From NCBI GenBank assembly GCA_021789695.1, contig JAJYJH010000002.1:62001-126000 (forward strand): a DNA stretch of 64,000 nucleotides, given 5' to 3'. Shown here one piece after another: positions 34,889-42,907 of this stretch. Made by a program: the position numbers and the translations under genes. A model generated the notes under the pieces. The model ran no database searches, was not told where the DNA came from, and saw only the letters and a list, made by a program, of their open reading frames with translations. This DNA is from a bacterium. GTDB lineage: Bacteria; Elusimicrobiota; Elusimicrobia; Elusimicrobiales; UBA9959. The stretch's first letter is position 1. Every line of letters begins with the position of its first letter.

Positions 34889-35269
34889 ATGGCTGACAGG
34901 AACGAGGTTTACAAGTGCGAAGCCTGCGGGAACATAGTGGAAGTGATGCACGGCGGACCTGGGAAACTGGTCTGTTGCGGCAAGGACATGAAGCTGTTCA
35001 AGGAGAACACGGTAGACGCCGCCAAAGAAAAGCACGTGCCCGTCCTAGAAAAGACCGCCAGTGGCTATAAGATCAAGGTTGGTTCCGTGCCGCACCCGAT
35101 GGAGGAGAAGCACTACATAGAGTGGATTGAGCTGCTGGCCGACGGCAAGGTTCTGCGCGAGTACCTGAAGCCGGGCATGCCTCCCGAGGCTTCTTTCTGC
35201 CTGGACCTCGAGCCGAAGTCCGTCTCGGCGCGCGAATACTGCAATCTGCACGGGCTCTGGAAAGCCTGA
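34889..35269 (+). CDS. dfx: Desulfoferrodoxin (2Fe superoxide reductase)
   Basis: 126 residues. The N-terminal desulforedoxin centre has C10, C13, C29 and C30. The superoxide-reducing centre has H49, H69, H75, H121 and C118, with E47/K48 beside the iron. Reduces superoxide to peroxide without making oxygen, which rubrerythrin and Tpx upstream then remove. The protein feeds on electrons from the rubredoxin just downstream. Confidence 0.96.
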   Translation: MADRNEVYKCEACGNIVEVMHGGPGKLVCCGKDMKLFKENTVDAAKEKHVPVLEKTASGYKIKVGSVPHPMEEKHYIEWIELLADGKVLREYLKPGMPPEASFCLDLEPKSVSAREYCNLHGLWKA

Positions 35270-35294
35270 GCCCGACTGAGCCCAAGGAGAGAAC

Positions 35295-35456
35295 ATGAGA
35301 AAATACGTCTGCAAGCTCTGCGGTTACGTTTACGATCCCGCCGTCGGCGACCCGGACAACAACGTCCCGGCGGGAACGTCTTTCGAGAAACTGCCCGAAG
35401 GCTGGGTCTGTCCCGTCTGCGGCGCCGGCAAGGAGGAGTTCGAGCCGGAGAGCTGA
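35295..35456 (+). CDS. Rubredoxin
   Basis: 53 residues, complete small electron carrier with one iron bound by C6, C9, C39 and C42 ([25 protein letters not shown]). It sits 25 bases after dfx with an AAGGAGA ribosome site and is the likely donor to superoxide reductase and rubrerythrin. A strong terminator follows. Confidence 0.96.
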   Translation: MRKYVCKLCGYVYDPAVGDPDNNVPAGTSFEKLPEGWVCPVCGAGKEEFEPES

Positions 35457-35474
35457 CGGTTCTGCGGCGGGGTA

Positions 35475-35513
35475 AAGAACGGCCGGGGGTCTACCCCGGC
35501 CGTTCTTTTTTTT
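35475..35513 (+). terminator. Rho-independent terminator of the oxidative-defence operon
   Basis: 14-bp stem (35475-35488 with 35494-35507), five-base loop, then eight T residues. Confidence 0.88.
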
Positions 35514-35548
35514 GTCCGGCGTCAGAGGGGAGGCGGACGCGCGGCATT

Positions 35549-36844
35549 CTACTCCGCGCGCAGGGCGTCTGCCGGCTTCAGACCGGCGGCCACCCAGGCC
35601 GGGTAAATGGCGAAGGCGAAAGCCGTGAAGGCCGCGATGAGCACCGAGGCCAGCGGTATCCAGGCGGAGATCTTCGCCGCCCCCATCCCGAGAATGACCT
35701 TTATCGGCACGTCCCAGAGCCAGCCGAGGACGGAACCTATGACGCCGCCTATAAGGCCCAGCATGACAGCCTCCACCATGAACTGCAGCATGACGTCGCG
35801 GCGGCTGGCGCCTATGGCCCGGCGTATCCCTATTTCCTTGGTACGGGCGAACACTGTGGCCAGTGTCACGTTCATGATACCTATGCCGCCGGCCAGGAAG
35901 GCCAGCATGCCAAGCGAGACCGTGACCAGCGAAGACCTCACGCTTTCCGCCATCCGTTCGCGTATCAATCCCATCTGGTTCTCTATCACGAACGCGTCCT
36001 CAGAACCGAAGCGGACCTTAAAGAAGTTCTGCATCTTCCGGACGGTCTCGTCGAAGGTCGCTTCGTTGCCGGTGTCGACGTTGACCTCCAGCGAGTTGTA
36101 GGGACCCAGCATATTGTAGCTGTACATCGTGGTGACAGGGGCCAGCACCTGATAGTCGTTGGAATAGCCGAGCAGATTCTCCGGGCGTTCGGAATAAGGC
36201 AGAGCGTCCAGCACGCCGATGACTGTGAACGTGACCCTGCCTATCTTGACGGTCTTGCCCAGAAGGTCGTTGTGCGCAGCGAGCTCGTCGAAGGAAGCGG
36301 TGAAGTCCCGTTCCCTCCGCCTCTGCTTGAAATAGTCGTTGCTGGGGGGCGGAGGGGCCTTCCTGACAATGACGCAGACGCGCAGCTTGTGGTCCATGTC
36401 GTACCTGTTTATGAACCTTCCGTGCAGTTTGTAGATGAAGTCGCGCTTTGTCCAGTCCGGCGTCACGCCTGTGACACTGGTCACCACGTTGCGTCCGTCG
36501 TACTGAAGGACCTCGCGCCAGTCCCGCCCCTCCGGGGAGACCATGTAGAGGTCAGGGAACTGCCGGCGAAGCGCGGCCACCTCCTCGTAATCTATCACCG
36601 GGGGTATCTGGTAGCCGTCGGTGTTGGACAGGGAGAGGCTCCTGTTGTTGGTGACCTTCAGGCGCGCCAGCCCGGAGACCTCTTTCTGCTGCTCAAGCCG
36701 GGAATAGGTGTTGACGATGGCGGAAAAAGCGTCTATAAAGACCATCGAACCGGCGGCTATGGCCAGGAAACTGAGCGCGGAGCGCATCTTATGCGCCCAG
36801 ATTTCGGCGAAGCCGGTGCGCGCGGCGTTGAAAAGTTCCCTCAC
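35549..36844 (-). CDS. MacB/FtsX-type ABC transporter permease
   Basis: 431 residues. One N-terminal membrane helix (about 22-45), a periplasmic MacB-core domain of about 230 residues, then three membrane helices (about 300-425) with the FtsX-type segment EIGIRRAIGASRRDVMLQF. Such permeases do not form a through-channel for lipids or drugs but push substrates from the periplasm through the adaptor and TolC. Last gene of tolC-adaptor-ATPase-permease and overlaps the ATPase by four bases. Substrate unknown. Confidence 0.9.
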   Translation of the reverse strand: MRELFNAARTGFAEIWAHKMRSALSFLAIAAGSMVFIDAFSAIVNTYSRLEQQKEVSGLARLKVTNNRSLSLSNTDGYQIPPVIDYEEVAALRRQFPDLYMVSPEGRDWREVLQYDGRNVVTSVTGVTPDWTKRDFIYKLHGRFINRYDMDHKLRVCVIVRKAPPPPSNDYFKQRRRERDFTASFDELAAHNDLLGKTVKIGRVTFTVIGVLDALPYSERPENLLGYSNDYQVLAPVTTMYSYNMLGPYNSLEVNVDTGNEATFDETVRKMQNFFKVRFGSEDAFVIENQMGLIRERMAESVRSSLVTVSLGMLAFLAGGIGIMNVTLATVFARTKEIGIRRAIGASRRDVMLQFMVEAVMLGLIGGVIGSVLGWLWDVPIKVILGMGAAKISAWIPLASVLIAAFTAFAFAIYPAWVAAGLKPADALRAE

Positions 36845-37506
36845 GGCTCTATCCTCCCGTCGCGGATGCGGATATTGCGCCCGGCGCGCCCGGCCAGGCC
36901 CGGGTCATGGGTAACCATGACGACCGTGATTCCTTCGGAGTTAAGTCGCCGCAGCATCTCCATTATTTCCCCGCTGGAGACGGAATCCAGATTGCCGGTC
37001 GGTTCGTCCGCCAGTATTATCTTCGGAGAGTTCGCCAGCGCCCGGGCGATGGCCACGCGCTGGCGCTCTCCGCCGGAAAGTTCCAGCGGCGTCTTTCGCT
37101 CCTTGCCGTGCAGCCCCACCTTCCTCAGCAGTTCGGCGGCCCTGTGGCGCATTTCGCTGCCATATTCCCCTGCGTAAAGCAGCGGCAGGCAGACATTGTC
37201 CAGGGCGGAAAGCCTGTTGAGCAGATGGAAGGCCTGGAACACGAAGCCTATCTCCCCGAGCCGGAGCGCCGAGCGTTCCGAATCCGACATCACGCCCGCG
37301 TCCCTGCCGTTCAGGCTGTAGACTCCGCCCGTCGGCTCGTCCAGCAGGCCCAGGATGTTGAGCAGCGTGGATTTGCCGCAGCCTGAAGGCCCCGTTACCG
37401 CGACGAATTCCCCCTTCCCTATCTCGAAGGAGAGGCCGCGCAGGGCGGGCCAGCCGGACTTGCCGCCCTCGTATACCTTGGTAAGGTCCGTGCAGACTAT
37501 GCTCAC
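36841..37506 (-). CDS. ABC transporter ATP-binding protein (MacB/LolD type)
   Basis: 221 residues. Walker A GPSGCGKST (about 39-47), Q-loop region IGFVFQAFHLLNRL, signature LSGGERQRVAIARAL, Walker B IILADEPTGNLDS and the switch His in VMVTHDP. GFVFQxFxLL and EPTGNLD place it with MacB and LolD ATPases. Four-base overlaps join it to both the adaptor and the permease. Confidence 0.94.
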   Translation of the reverse strand: MSIVCTDLTKVYEGGKSGWPALRGLSFEIGKGEFVAVTGPSGCGKSTLLNILGLLDEPTGGVYSLNGRDAGVMSDSERSALRLGEIGFVFQAFHLLNRLSALDNVCLPLLYAGEYGSEMRHRAAELLRKVGLHGKERKTPLELSGGERQRVAIARALANSPKIILADEPTGNLDSVSSGEIMEMLRRLNSEGITVVMVTHDPGLAGRAGRNIRIRDGRIEP

Positions 37507-38423
37507 TTGAGCGTCTCCGGAACGGCCGTGAACAGTTTATCACCGGACTTAAGAGGCCCGACAAGCTCGACCTCGGTCTCCGACCTTAGGCCGGGGAACA
37601 CCTGTAGCTTATCGGCGCTGTAGCCGTCCTTCTGGCGGTAGACGTAATAGTTCAAACCTTCCTTGAAAAGGGTCTCTATCGGGGCTTTCAGCACGTTTTT
37701 CTTCGCCTCCAGGGCTGCGGTCACCACCGCGCTCATACCGACGCGTAGTTCCTTGCTGGGCTTGTCCAGGCTTATCACCACGCGGAAGACCTTATCCCCG
37801 CTGCCGCCCCAGCTATTGCTCTTCGTCTCCGCCATCGGGGCGATGACGTCCACTTTGCCGGCGAACTTCTCGCCCGGCAGGGCCGTGAAGGTTATCGAAA
37901 CCGGCATGCCGCGCCTGATTTTAAAGATATCAAGCTCGCTGACCTGCAGGTTGACCGCCAGCGTGTTCATGTCTACTATGCGGACGATGCAGCTGCCTGG
38001 ATTATCCACCCTGTTGCCCGCCCGCACCTCGTCGCCGGTCCTCCCGTAGGAGTCTATGCAGCGGGTAATGAGCCCCGACCTCGACGCCAGTATGGGGACC
38101 GGCTTGTACTGGTCTGAGTCTATCCGCTCTCCGCCCTTGAACATCATAATCTTATCGTTTTTATTGACGTACTCCCCTTCTTTCTTGTCCACCTCCACGA
38201 TGAAGCCGCGGCCCGGAGGGAAGACGTTCACGCTGTCGCGCGAGACCAGTTCGCCTGACTGTTCCAGGTCCACCTTGAGGTCGCCGCGGCTGACCTGCCG
38301 GATAAAATCGGAGAGGTCCTTCCTGACGAGCATCTTCTTGTAGCGGGTGTAGCCCGCCAGTCCAGCGGCGGCCAGGACGGACAGCGCTATGAACCACGCT
38401 GAGTGTTTGGCTAGTTTTTTCAT
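37503..38423 (-). CDS. Periplasmic adaptor (membrane fusion protein, HlyD/MacA type)
   Basis: 306 residues. N-terminal membrane anchor (about 9-27), then a split lipoyl/barrel-sandwich (RDSVNVFPPGRGFIVEVDKKEGEYVNKNDKI and ILASRSGLITR), with almost no coiled-coil hairpin between, and a beta-barrel with the conserved GMSAVVTAALEAKKNVLKAP. A very short hairpin is odd for an adaptor that must reach TolC. Links the permease to the outer-membrane channel. Confidence 0.88.
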   Translation of the reverse strand: MKKLAKHSAWFIALSVLAAAGLAGYTRYKKMLVRKDLSDFIRQVSRGDLKVDLEQSGELVSRDSVNVFPPGRGFIVEVDKKEGEYVNKNDKIMMFKGGERIDSDQYKPVPILASRSGLITRCIDSYGRTGDEVRAGNRVDNPGSCIVRIVDMNTLAVNLQVSELDIFKIRRGMPVSITFTALPGEKFAGKVDVIAPMAETKSNSWGGSGDKVFRVVISLDKPSKELRVGMSAVVTAALEAKKNVLKAPIETLFKEGLNYYVYRQKDGYSADKLQVFPGLRSETEVELVGPLKSGDKLFTAVPETLK

Positions 38424-38435
38424 ATGGGCTCCGGA

Positions 38436-39734
38436 TTATTCCCAGATCTTCTCCCCGAGCAGGGCCCGGTAGTTGGCCAGCGCCAGCTGGAGGTCGTCGA
38501 TGGCCGAGACCAGACTGTTGCTGGCGTCCAGCAGCTTGGTCTGGGAGCTGTCCAGCTGCAGGAAGTCCACCCCGCCCAGGGCGTATTCGCTCTGCACGTT
38601 GTCCAGCGTCTCCTTCTGCGCCTTGACCTGAAAATCGAGCAGCTGCCGGGATTTGACCTGCAAGGCTATGTCGCTCTGCGAGCTCAACACCGAGGTCTTG
38701 AGCGTACGCTCCGAATCCTCCAGGGCCAGCTCCGCGGACCTCAGCACGGAATCGGCCTCGCGCTTCCTGACGCGGTTTTGGACTCCGAAAAAGCCGAAAG
38801 GGAAGTTCAGCGTGGCAGCGAGGCCGTAGGAGGGATTGCCCGCCCCGGAATAGCCCGGGCCGACCAGCCCAAGACCGGTTTTGCTCCAGGAGGCGTCCAG
38901 GCTCAGCCTCGGGTAATAGGAGGCGACATCGCTATGGCGCTGCAGGCGGGCCTTCTCCAGCGCCAGCCGCTGGCTGCGTATCGAAAAATTGTTCTTCAGC
39001 GCCCTATCCGCGTCCGAACGCGGCAGCGGCAGCTTTATATCCGGCGGCTGCGTGCTGACCTCGACCTGCTCTGCCGCGTCAGGCCCGGCGTTCAGCAGTT
39101 CGTTGAAGGCCATCAGGGCCTTGGTTTCGTCAGCTTCGGCCTGGGCCAGGTCCAGCTCGCTCTGCAGTTTATCGCCTTCGCTCTGCGTCACCTGTATGCG
39201 GCCTTGCGTGCCGGAGTTAAACTGCTCGTAGGTATCCTTGTACTGCCGCTCGCGGGAGGCCAGGTTCATCTTGGCTATGACGGTACGCTGCTGCGCGGAG
39301 TAGAGGGAGTAAAAGCGCGTCAGGGCGATGATGGCCTCCCTCTGCTTGGCAGAAAGCAGCGTCAGCTCCGCAGTCTCGTAGTCCAGGCCCGCCTTCTTTA
39401 TCTTCAGTAACGGACTGGAGGCGGAATCGTACAGTCTCCAGGAGGCCGAGAGGCCGCTGGTGACGGCGCTCCTGGCGACGCGCAGCCTGGGGTCGAGGTC
39501 GTCGTAAAAACTCTCTCCCATCGTGAAGTTGAAGGAAGGGAACGCCGCGTCGAAGACCGAGGCCATGTAGACGGCCTCGGCCTGTCTGAAAGACTCCTCC
39601 GCCGCCCGCATGGCCGGAGAGGCCGAAAGCGCGGCCGAGACGTAAGCGGAAGCCGTGAACTGGGCCGCGGCCGAGGGCCAGGGCAGGAGACACGCGGCCG
39701 CCAGCATAGTCCAGAAGCAGAGGTGTTTTCTCAT
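38436..39734 (-). CDS. TolC-family outer membrane efflux protein
   Basis: 432 residues with a Sec signal (about 1-24, ending SAAAQ). Two OEP repeats with long helices form the periplasmic tunnel; a Ser/Tyr-rich strand region (FNFTMGESFYDDLDPRLRV) fits the barrel. The first gene of the exporter operon. No clear Shine-Dalgarno is seen; the 70-base gap before it has a GC-rich palindrome (GCGCCGCGGC). Confidence 0.88.
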   Translation of the reverse strand: MRKHLCFWTMLAAACLLPWPSAAAQFTASAYVSAALSASPAMRAAEESFRQAEAVYMASVFDAAFPSFNFTMGESFYDDLDPRLRVARSAVTSGLSASWRLYDSASSPLLKIKKAGLDYETAELTLLSAKQREAIIALTRFYSLYSAQQRTVIAKMNLASRERQYKDTYEQFNSGTQGRIQVTQSEGDKLQSELDLAQAEADETKALMAFNELLNAGPDAAEQVEVSTQPPDIKLPLPRSDADRALKNNFSIRSQRLALEKARLQRHSDVASYYPRLSLDASWSKTGLGLVGPGYSGAGNPSYGLAATLNFPFGFFGVQNRVRKREADSVLRSAELALEDSERTLKTSVLSSQSDIALQVKSRQLLDFQVKAQKETLDNVQSEYALGGVDFLQLDSSQTKLLDASNSLVSAIDDLQLALANYRALLGEKIWE

Positions 39735-39804
39735 ATTTGACTGCCGCGGCGCCGCGTCCTTTTTTTAATAACGCAGTATTCCCCATCTACGCGCCCTGGT
39801 GCCG

Positions 39805-40575
39805 CTAGTCCCCGAGCGAGCCGTTTATCGTGGTCAGCAGAAGCGGGCACTCCGGGCAGTCGACGCCAGCTTTCACCGCGTAGCCCAGATAGAGCTTCGC
39901 CTCGTCGTAGCGTTTCAATTCGTAGCATACCAGCCCCATCTGTTTGGCGGTGGCGGCCAGTACCGGCCTGGGGGCTTTCACGTTCCTGAGCGCCGTGCCC
40001 AGGGCCTCGTAGGCGCCGGCGTAATTCCCCATGCCGGAATAGGCGGCGGCCAACGCGTCGTAATAGGGATGGGTCTTCTGGCCGGCCGGGATGGGCGCCT
40101 TCAGCAGGATGTCCACGGCCCGGTCGTATTGTTTCCCGTCTATGAACGCGTCCGCCACCGCAAGGTAAATGCCGGGATCGGAGGCGCCCGAGTCCACGGC
40201 GAGCTCGGAGTACTTGACTACAGAGGCTTTGTCCTGCAGGCGGGAGCTGACCGCGGCCAGCGCCGTATAGATCTGCGCCTGCCGTTCTTTGGGAAGGCCG
40301 GCCACGCCGCCGGAAAGTATCCGTTCCAGGTCCGCCCTCTCGTCTTTCCAGTCGCTGTCGGCGGAATAGAGCCTGGACCTGCGGTAAAGAGCCTCGGCCT
40401 TGTCCCCTCCCAAAGGCAAGTTTATCAGGAAGGAACATGCGGACACGGCTGAGTCCCCGGTCCCGCTTAAGCAGGACGTCCTGTCGAAACCCGCCCAGAT
40501 ATGGAGCAGAGCGAACGCCAGTACTGCCGTGACGATGAACATGACAGAGTTCTTGACGAGCTTCGCTTTATCCAT
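39805..40575 (-). CDS. TPR-repeat membrane-anchored protein
   Basis: 256 residues. One N-terminal membrane helix (about 10-28), then four or more tetratricopeptide-like units (e.g. AEALYRRSRLYSADSDWKDE, YYDALAAAYSGMGNYAGAYEAL, YELKRYDEAKLYLGYAV). Three Cys pairs may be redox or metal related (ACSF, DCPEC). TPR domains serve protein assembly; no specific function can be assigned. It sits between the glycosyltransferase and the exporter on the same strand. Confidence 0.75.
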   Translation of the reverse strand: MDKAKLVKNSVMFIVTAVLAFALLHIWAGFDRTSCLSGTGDSAVSACSFLINLPLGGDKAEALYRRSRLYSADSDWKDERADLERILSGGVAGLPKERQAQIYTALAAVSSRLQDKASVVKYSELAVDSGASDPGIYLAVADAFIDGKQYDRAVDILLKAPIPAGQKTHPYYDALAAAYSGMGNYAGAYEALGTALRNVKAPRPVLAATAKQMGLVCYELKRYDEAKLYLGYAVKAGVDCPECPLLLTTINGSLGD

Positions 40576-40599
40576 GTGGCGTGGTCCAGTACGTGCGGT

Positions 40600-42312
40600 T
40601 CAGTCTCCCGCCTTCTTGTACAGGCAGTTTGCCTCGGCGTTGCGGCCGCGCTGATCGAATATGGCGGACAATTTTTCCAGCCCCGCCCTGTCCTTTGTCA
40701 AATCGTAGAGAAAAATGGTGTGCCCGGCCACGAACTCCGGCCTGCGCTCCTTGAGCCAGTAGAACGTCCTCTTGTCGGGGTAATAAGTTCCCTGCAGGTT
40801 GGTGGCTGAAACGGCCAGCAGGATTCGCTTCATGGCACAGACCTGCACCCCGGTGCCGGAGAAGTCCACGTTGGAGATGTTCTCCAGCGGAACATAGTTT
40901 ATACCGTAAGCCTCAGGCCTGGCCGTCCCGAAGTAGGAAAAGATCACGGGCGGGTTCCCGCGCGCCTTCAGATAGCGGGCCAGCGTCTTAACGTCCTGTC
41001 CCCAGTCCAGGTTGGAGTCCACCAGCAGTTTGTACCCGTTGGCCGGGCCGCCGGCGGCCTCGTTGAAATAGGCCAGGTAGTACGGGCCGGCGGCTAGGAC
41101 CGAGGCCGCGTTGAGCGCGAGCAGGCCGCAGGCCAGCCAGGCGCCGCGTTTTACCCCGTGCAGCCGTGAAAGAGCCAGCCCGGCCAGGACGGCCAGGAAA
41201 GGCATGACCGGCATTATATGTCTGTAACCTATCTGCACCTTGGCGGTCAGGGCCGCGGCTAAAAAGAAGGCCGGAGGGAGCAGCAGCCACAGGTAGTCCC
41301 TGCGGAAACGCCTCAGGACGAGAAAGACGCCGGCGGCGGCCGCACCTAGTATTATCAGCGGCGTCTTCACCAGTATGGTCAGGGGGAAATACCACCAGAC
41401 GCCATTGACGGTGTAGCGGCCCATTATAAAGGAGGAACGTCCCTGGTCCAGCCTGGTGAGCGTCGCATAAAGACCCTTCCAGAAAAGGAGCAGGTCGAAC
41501 TTGTAGACCAGGGCCACTACCAGCAGGCACGAGGCTGCGTAGACCAGGATATAGCCCCAGAGCCTGGAGAACTTCATCCGTGGGCGGAGGTAATTGTCGG
41601 CCAGCCAGAAAGCGGCGATCATCGGCGGCACCACGAACATACTGAACTTGGAAACCAGCGCCAGGCCGGATACGGCCCCGGCCAGCCCGGCACGGCGCAG
41701 AAGGACGCGTCTCGCGCCGCTATCCTTCTCCCTGGCCTCCTTGCCGCCGGCCCGGGCGGAGGCCGTAGTGAACAGCCAACCCAGCGCGAAAGATGCGAAA
41801 TATAACGCCGCCGCGCCGGCGTCGGTGGTCACAAGCGCGTCGTTGGAGATGAAGACCGGCATCAGGCAGAAGGCCGCCAGCGAATAGGAGGCCGCAGGCC
41901 CCGGCTCCAGCCTGGAAACGAAGAACCAGATGCACAATCCGAACACCGCGGTCCAAACCAGGAAAGTGAAGACACGCGCCGTGTCCAGAATACGGCCGGG
42001 GGAGGCCATGTTGTCGAAAAGAAAAAGGTCGCCGTAATGGTACGGCATGAAATTGGAAAAATACGGGTGCGCGGTGAAGGCCTCCAGCCTCATCTGGGTC
42101 AGCGGCAGCGCGGAAAGCATCTCGTCCAGGGGCGGATGGTCCATGATGTTCATCACGTAGCGCCCGGTATGCAGGTAGGAATAGCCGCTGGAAAGGTGCA
42201 CGGTCTCGTCGTATGTCGGCGCGGACGCGGCGATGAAGGAAAACCCGGCGTAGAGGTGCAGGGCCAAGGCAGCGGCGGCGAGGAGCGTGGGGAAGCCGAC
42301 CTTCCTGTACAT
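40600..42312 (-). CDS. PMT-type membrane glycosyltransferase (GT39/ArnT-like)
   Basis: 570 residues from the ATG giving MYRKVGFPTLL, with about ten to twelve membrane segments. The first luminal loop has APTYDETVHLSSGY, whose Asp-Glu fits the catalytic acid of GT-C enzymes, followed by MDHPPLDEMLSALP, a common HPPL motif. These enzymes move sugars from polyprenyl phosphate donors to proteins or lipids on the outer side of the inner membrane. The C-terminal soluble part includes LVDSNLDWGQDVKTLARYL. A -10 box lies ten bases before the ATG. Confidence 0.85.
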   Translation of the reverse strand: MYRKVGFPTLLAAAALALHLYAGFSFIAASAPTYDETVHLSSGYSYLHTGRYVMNIMDHPPLDEMLSALPLTQMRLEAFTAHPYFSNFMPYHYGDLFLFDNMASPGRILDTARVFTFLVWTAVFGLCIWFFVSRLEPGPAASYSLAAFCLMPVFISNDALVTTDAGAAALYFASFALGWLFTTASARAGGKEAREKDSGARRVLLRRAGLAGAVSGLALVSKFSMFVVPPMIAAFWLADNYLRPRMKFSRLWGYILVYAASCLLVVALVYKFDLLLFWKGLYATLTRLDQGRSSFIMGRYTVNGVWWYFPLTILVKTPLIILGAAAAGVFLVLRRFRRDYLWLLLPPAFFLAAALTAKVQIGYRHIMPVMPFLAVLAGLALSRLHGVKRGAWLACGLLALNAASVLAAGPYYLAYFNEAAGGPANGYKLLVDSNLDWGQDVKTLARYLKARGNPPVIFSYFGTARPEAYGINYVPLENISNVDFSGTGVQVCAMKRILLAVSATNLQGTYYPDKRTFYWLKERRPEFVAGHTIFLYDLTKDRAGLEKLSAIFDQRGRNAEANCLYKKAGD

Positions 42313-42322
42313 ATTTAAGCAT

Positions 42323-42328
42323 ATGATA
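42323..42328 (-). promoter_or_regulatory. -10 box of the PMT-type glycosyltransferase gene (leaderless start)
   Basis: The minus strand has TTTTG directly followed by TATCAT, ten bases before the ATG at 42312, the same 11-mer as before the GreA-family gene. Confidence 0.5.
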
Positions 42329-42372
42329 CAAAACTTGTCCGCGCCGTTACGCGCGGCGCGCCGCAGTTTTGC

Positions 42373-42378
42373 TAAAAT
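42373..42378 (+). promoter_or_regulatory. -10 box of the rhodanese gene
   Basis: TTTTG-C-TAAAAT, 45 bases ahead of the first ATG. Confidence 0.45.
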
Positions 42379-42423
42379 ATACGGAGCGGTTCCGGGATCC
42401 GGGTCTGGGCCGCCCTGAACGGC

Positions 42424-42831
42424 ATGGAAACACCTCTCGAGACGACAACAACGGCCGCCGCCGCGCCGGGGACGCAAGTCCCGCGACAGCCCCCATTCCC
42501 GGCGGCCGCCGCTCCGGAGCGACTGTCCCCCCTTGAGGCAGCCTCTTTCATGCAGGCGCGCAGCCCAGTGGTCATAGATATCAGGACCCCGGACGAGAAC
42601 GAGCTCTTCCGCCTGGCGGGCACAGACCTGCTAGTGGATTACCTGGCTCCGGGCTTCAGAGAAGGACTGGCGCATCTGAACAGGCAGGACCCACTCTTAA
42701 TCTACTGCCGCACCGGGCACCGCAGCGGCCTGGCCCTGGAGATCATGCGCGGGATGGGGTTCACCGAGGCCCACGATATCCGAGACGGCATCATAGGCTG
42801 GAAGGCCGCTGGCCTGCCGGTAGAATCCTAG
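42424..42831 (+). CDS. Rhodanese-like domain protein
   Basis: 135 residues. A Pro/Ala/Thr-rich N-terminal tail of about 35 residues is followed by one rhodanese domain (about 36-133) with active-site C95 in YCRTGHRS, a loop size typical of sulfurtransferases. VVIDIRTPDENELF and IRDGIIGWKAAGLPV are standard. No good ribosome site before the ATG, and the tail is low-complexity; an ATG at 42550 (MQARSPVVIDIR) would drop most of it. The sulfur substrate is unknown; it lies tail to tail with the molybdenum hydroxylase cluster. Confidence 0.85.
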   Translation: METPLETTTTAAAAPGTQVPRQPPFPAAAAPERLSPLEAASFMQARSPVVIDIRTPDENELFRLAGTDLLVDYLAPGFREGLAHLNRQDPLLIYCRTGHRSGLALEIMRGMGFTEAHDIRDGIIGWKAAGLPVES

Positions 42832-42848
42832 CCGCGCCTTCCGCTACG

Positions 42849-42888
42849 GAAAAAAGAAAAGCCCGCCTTAGCGGGCTTTCTTTTTTCC
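42849..42888. terminator. Bidirectional terminator between the rhodanese and Mo-hydroxylase genes
   Basis: Stem with GCCCGC/GCGGGC and A-rich and T-rich flanks, loop CTTA, one unpaired base. It ends both converging transcripts. Confidence 0.8.
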
Positions 42889-42907
42889 CGGAACCAGGCC
42901 GGAATGT

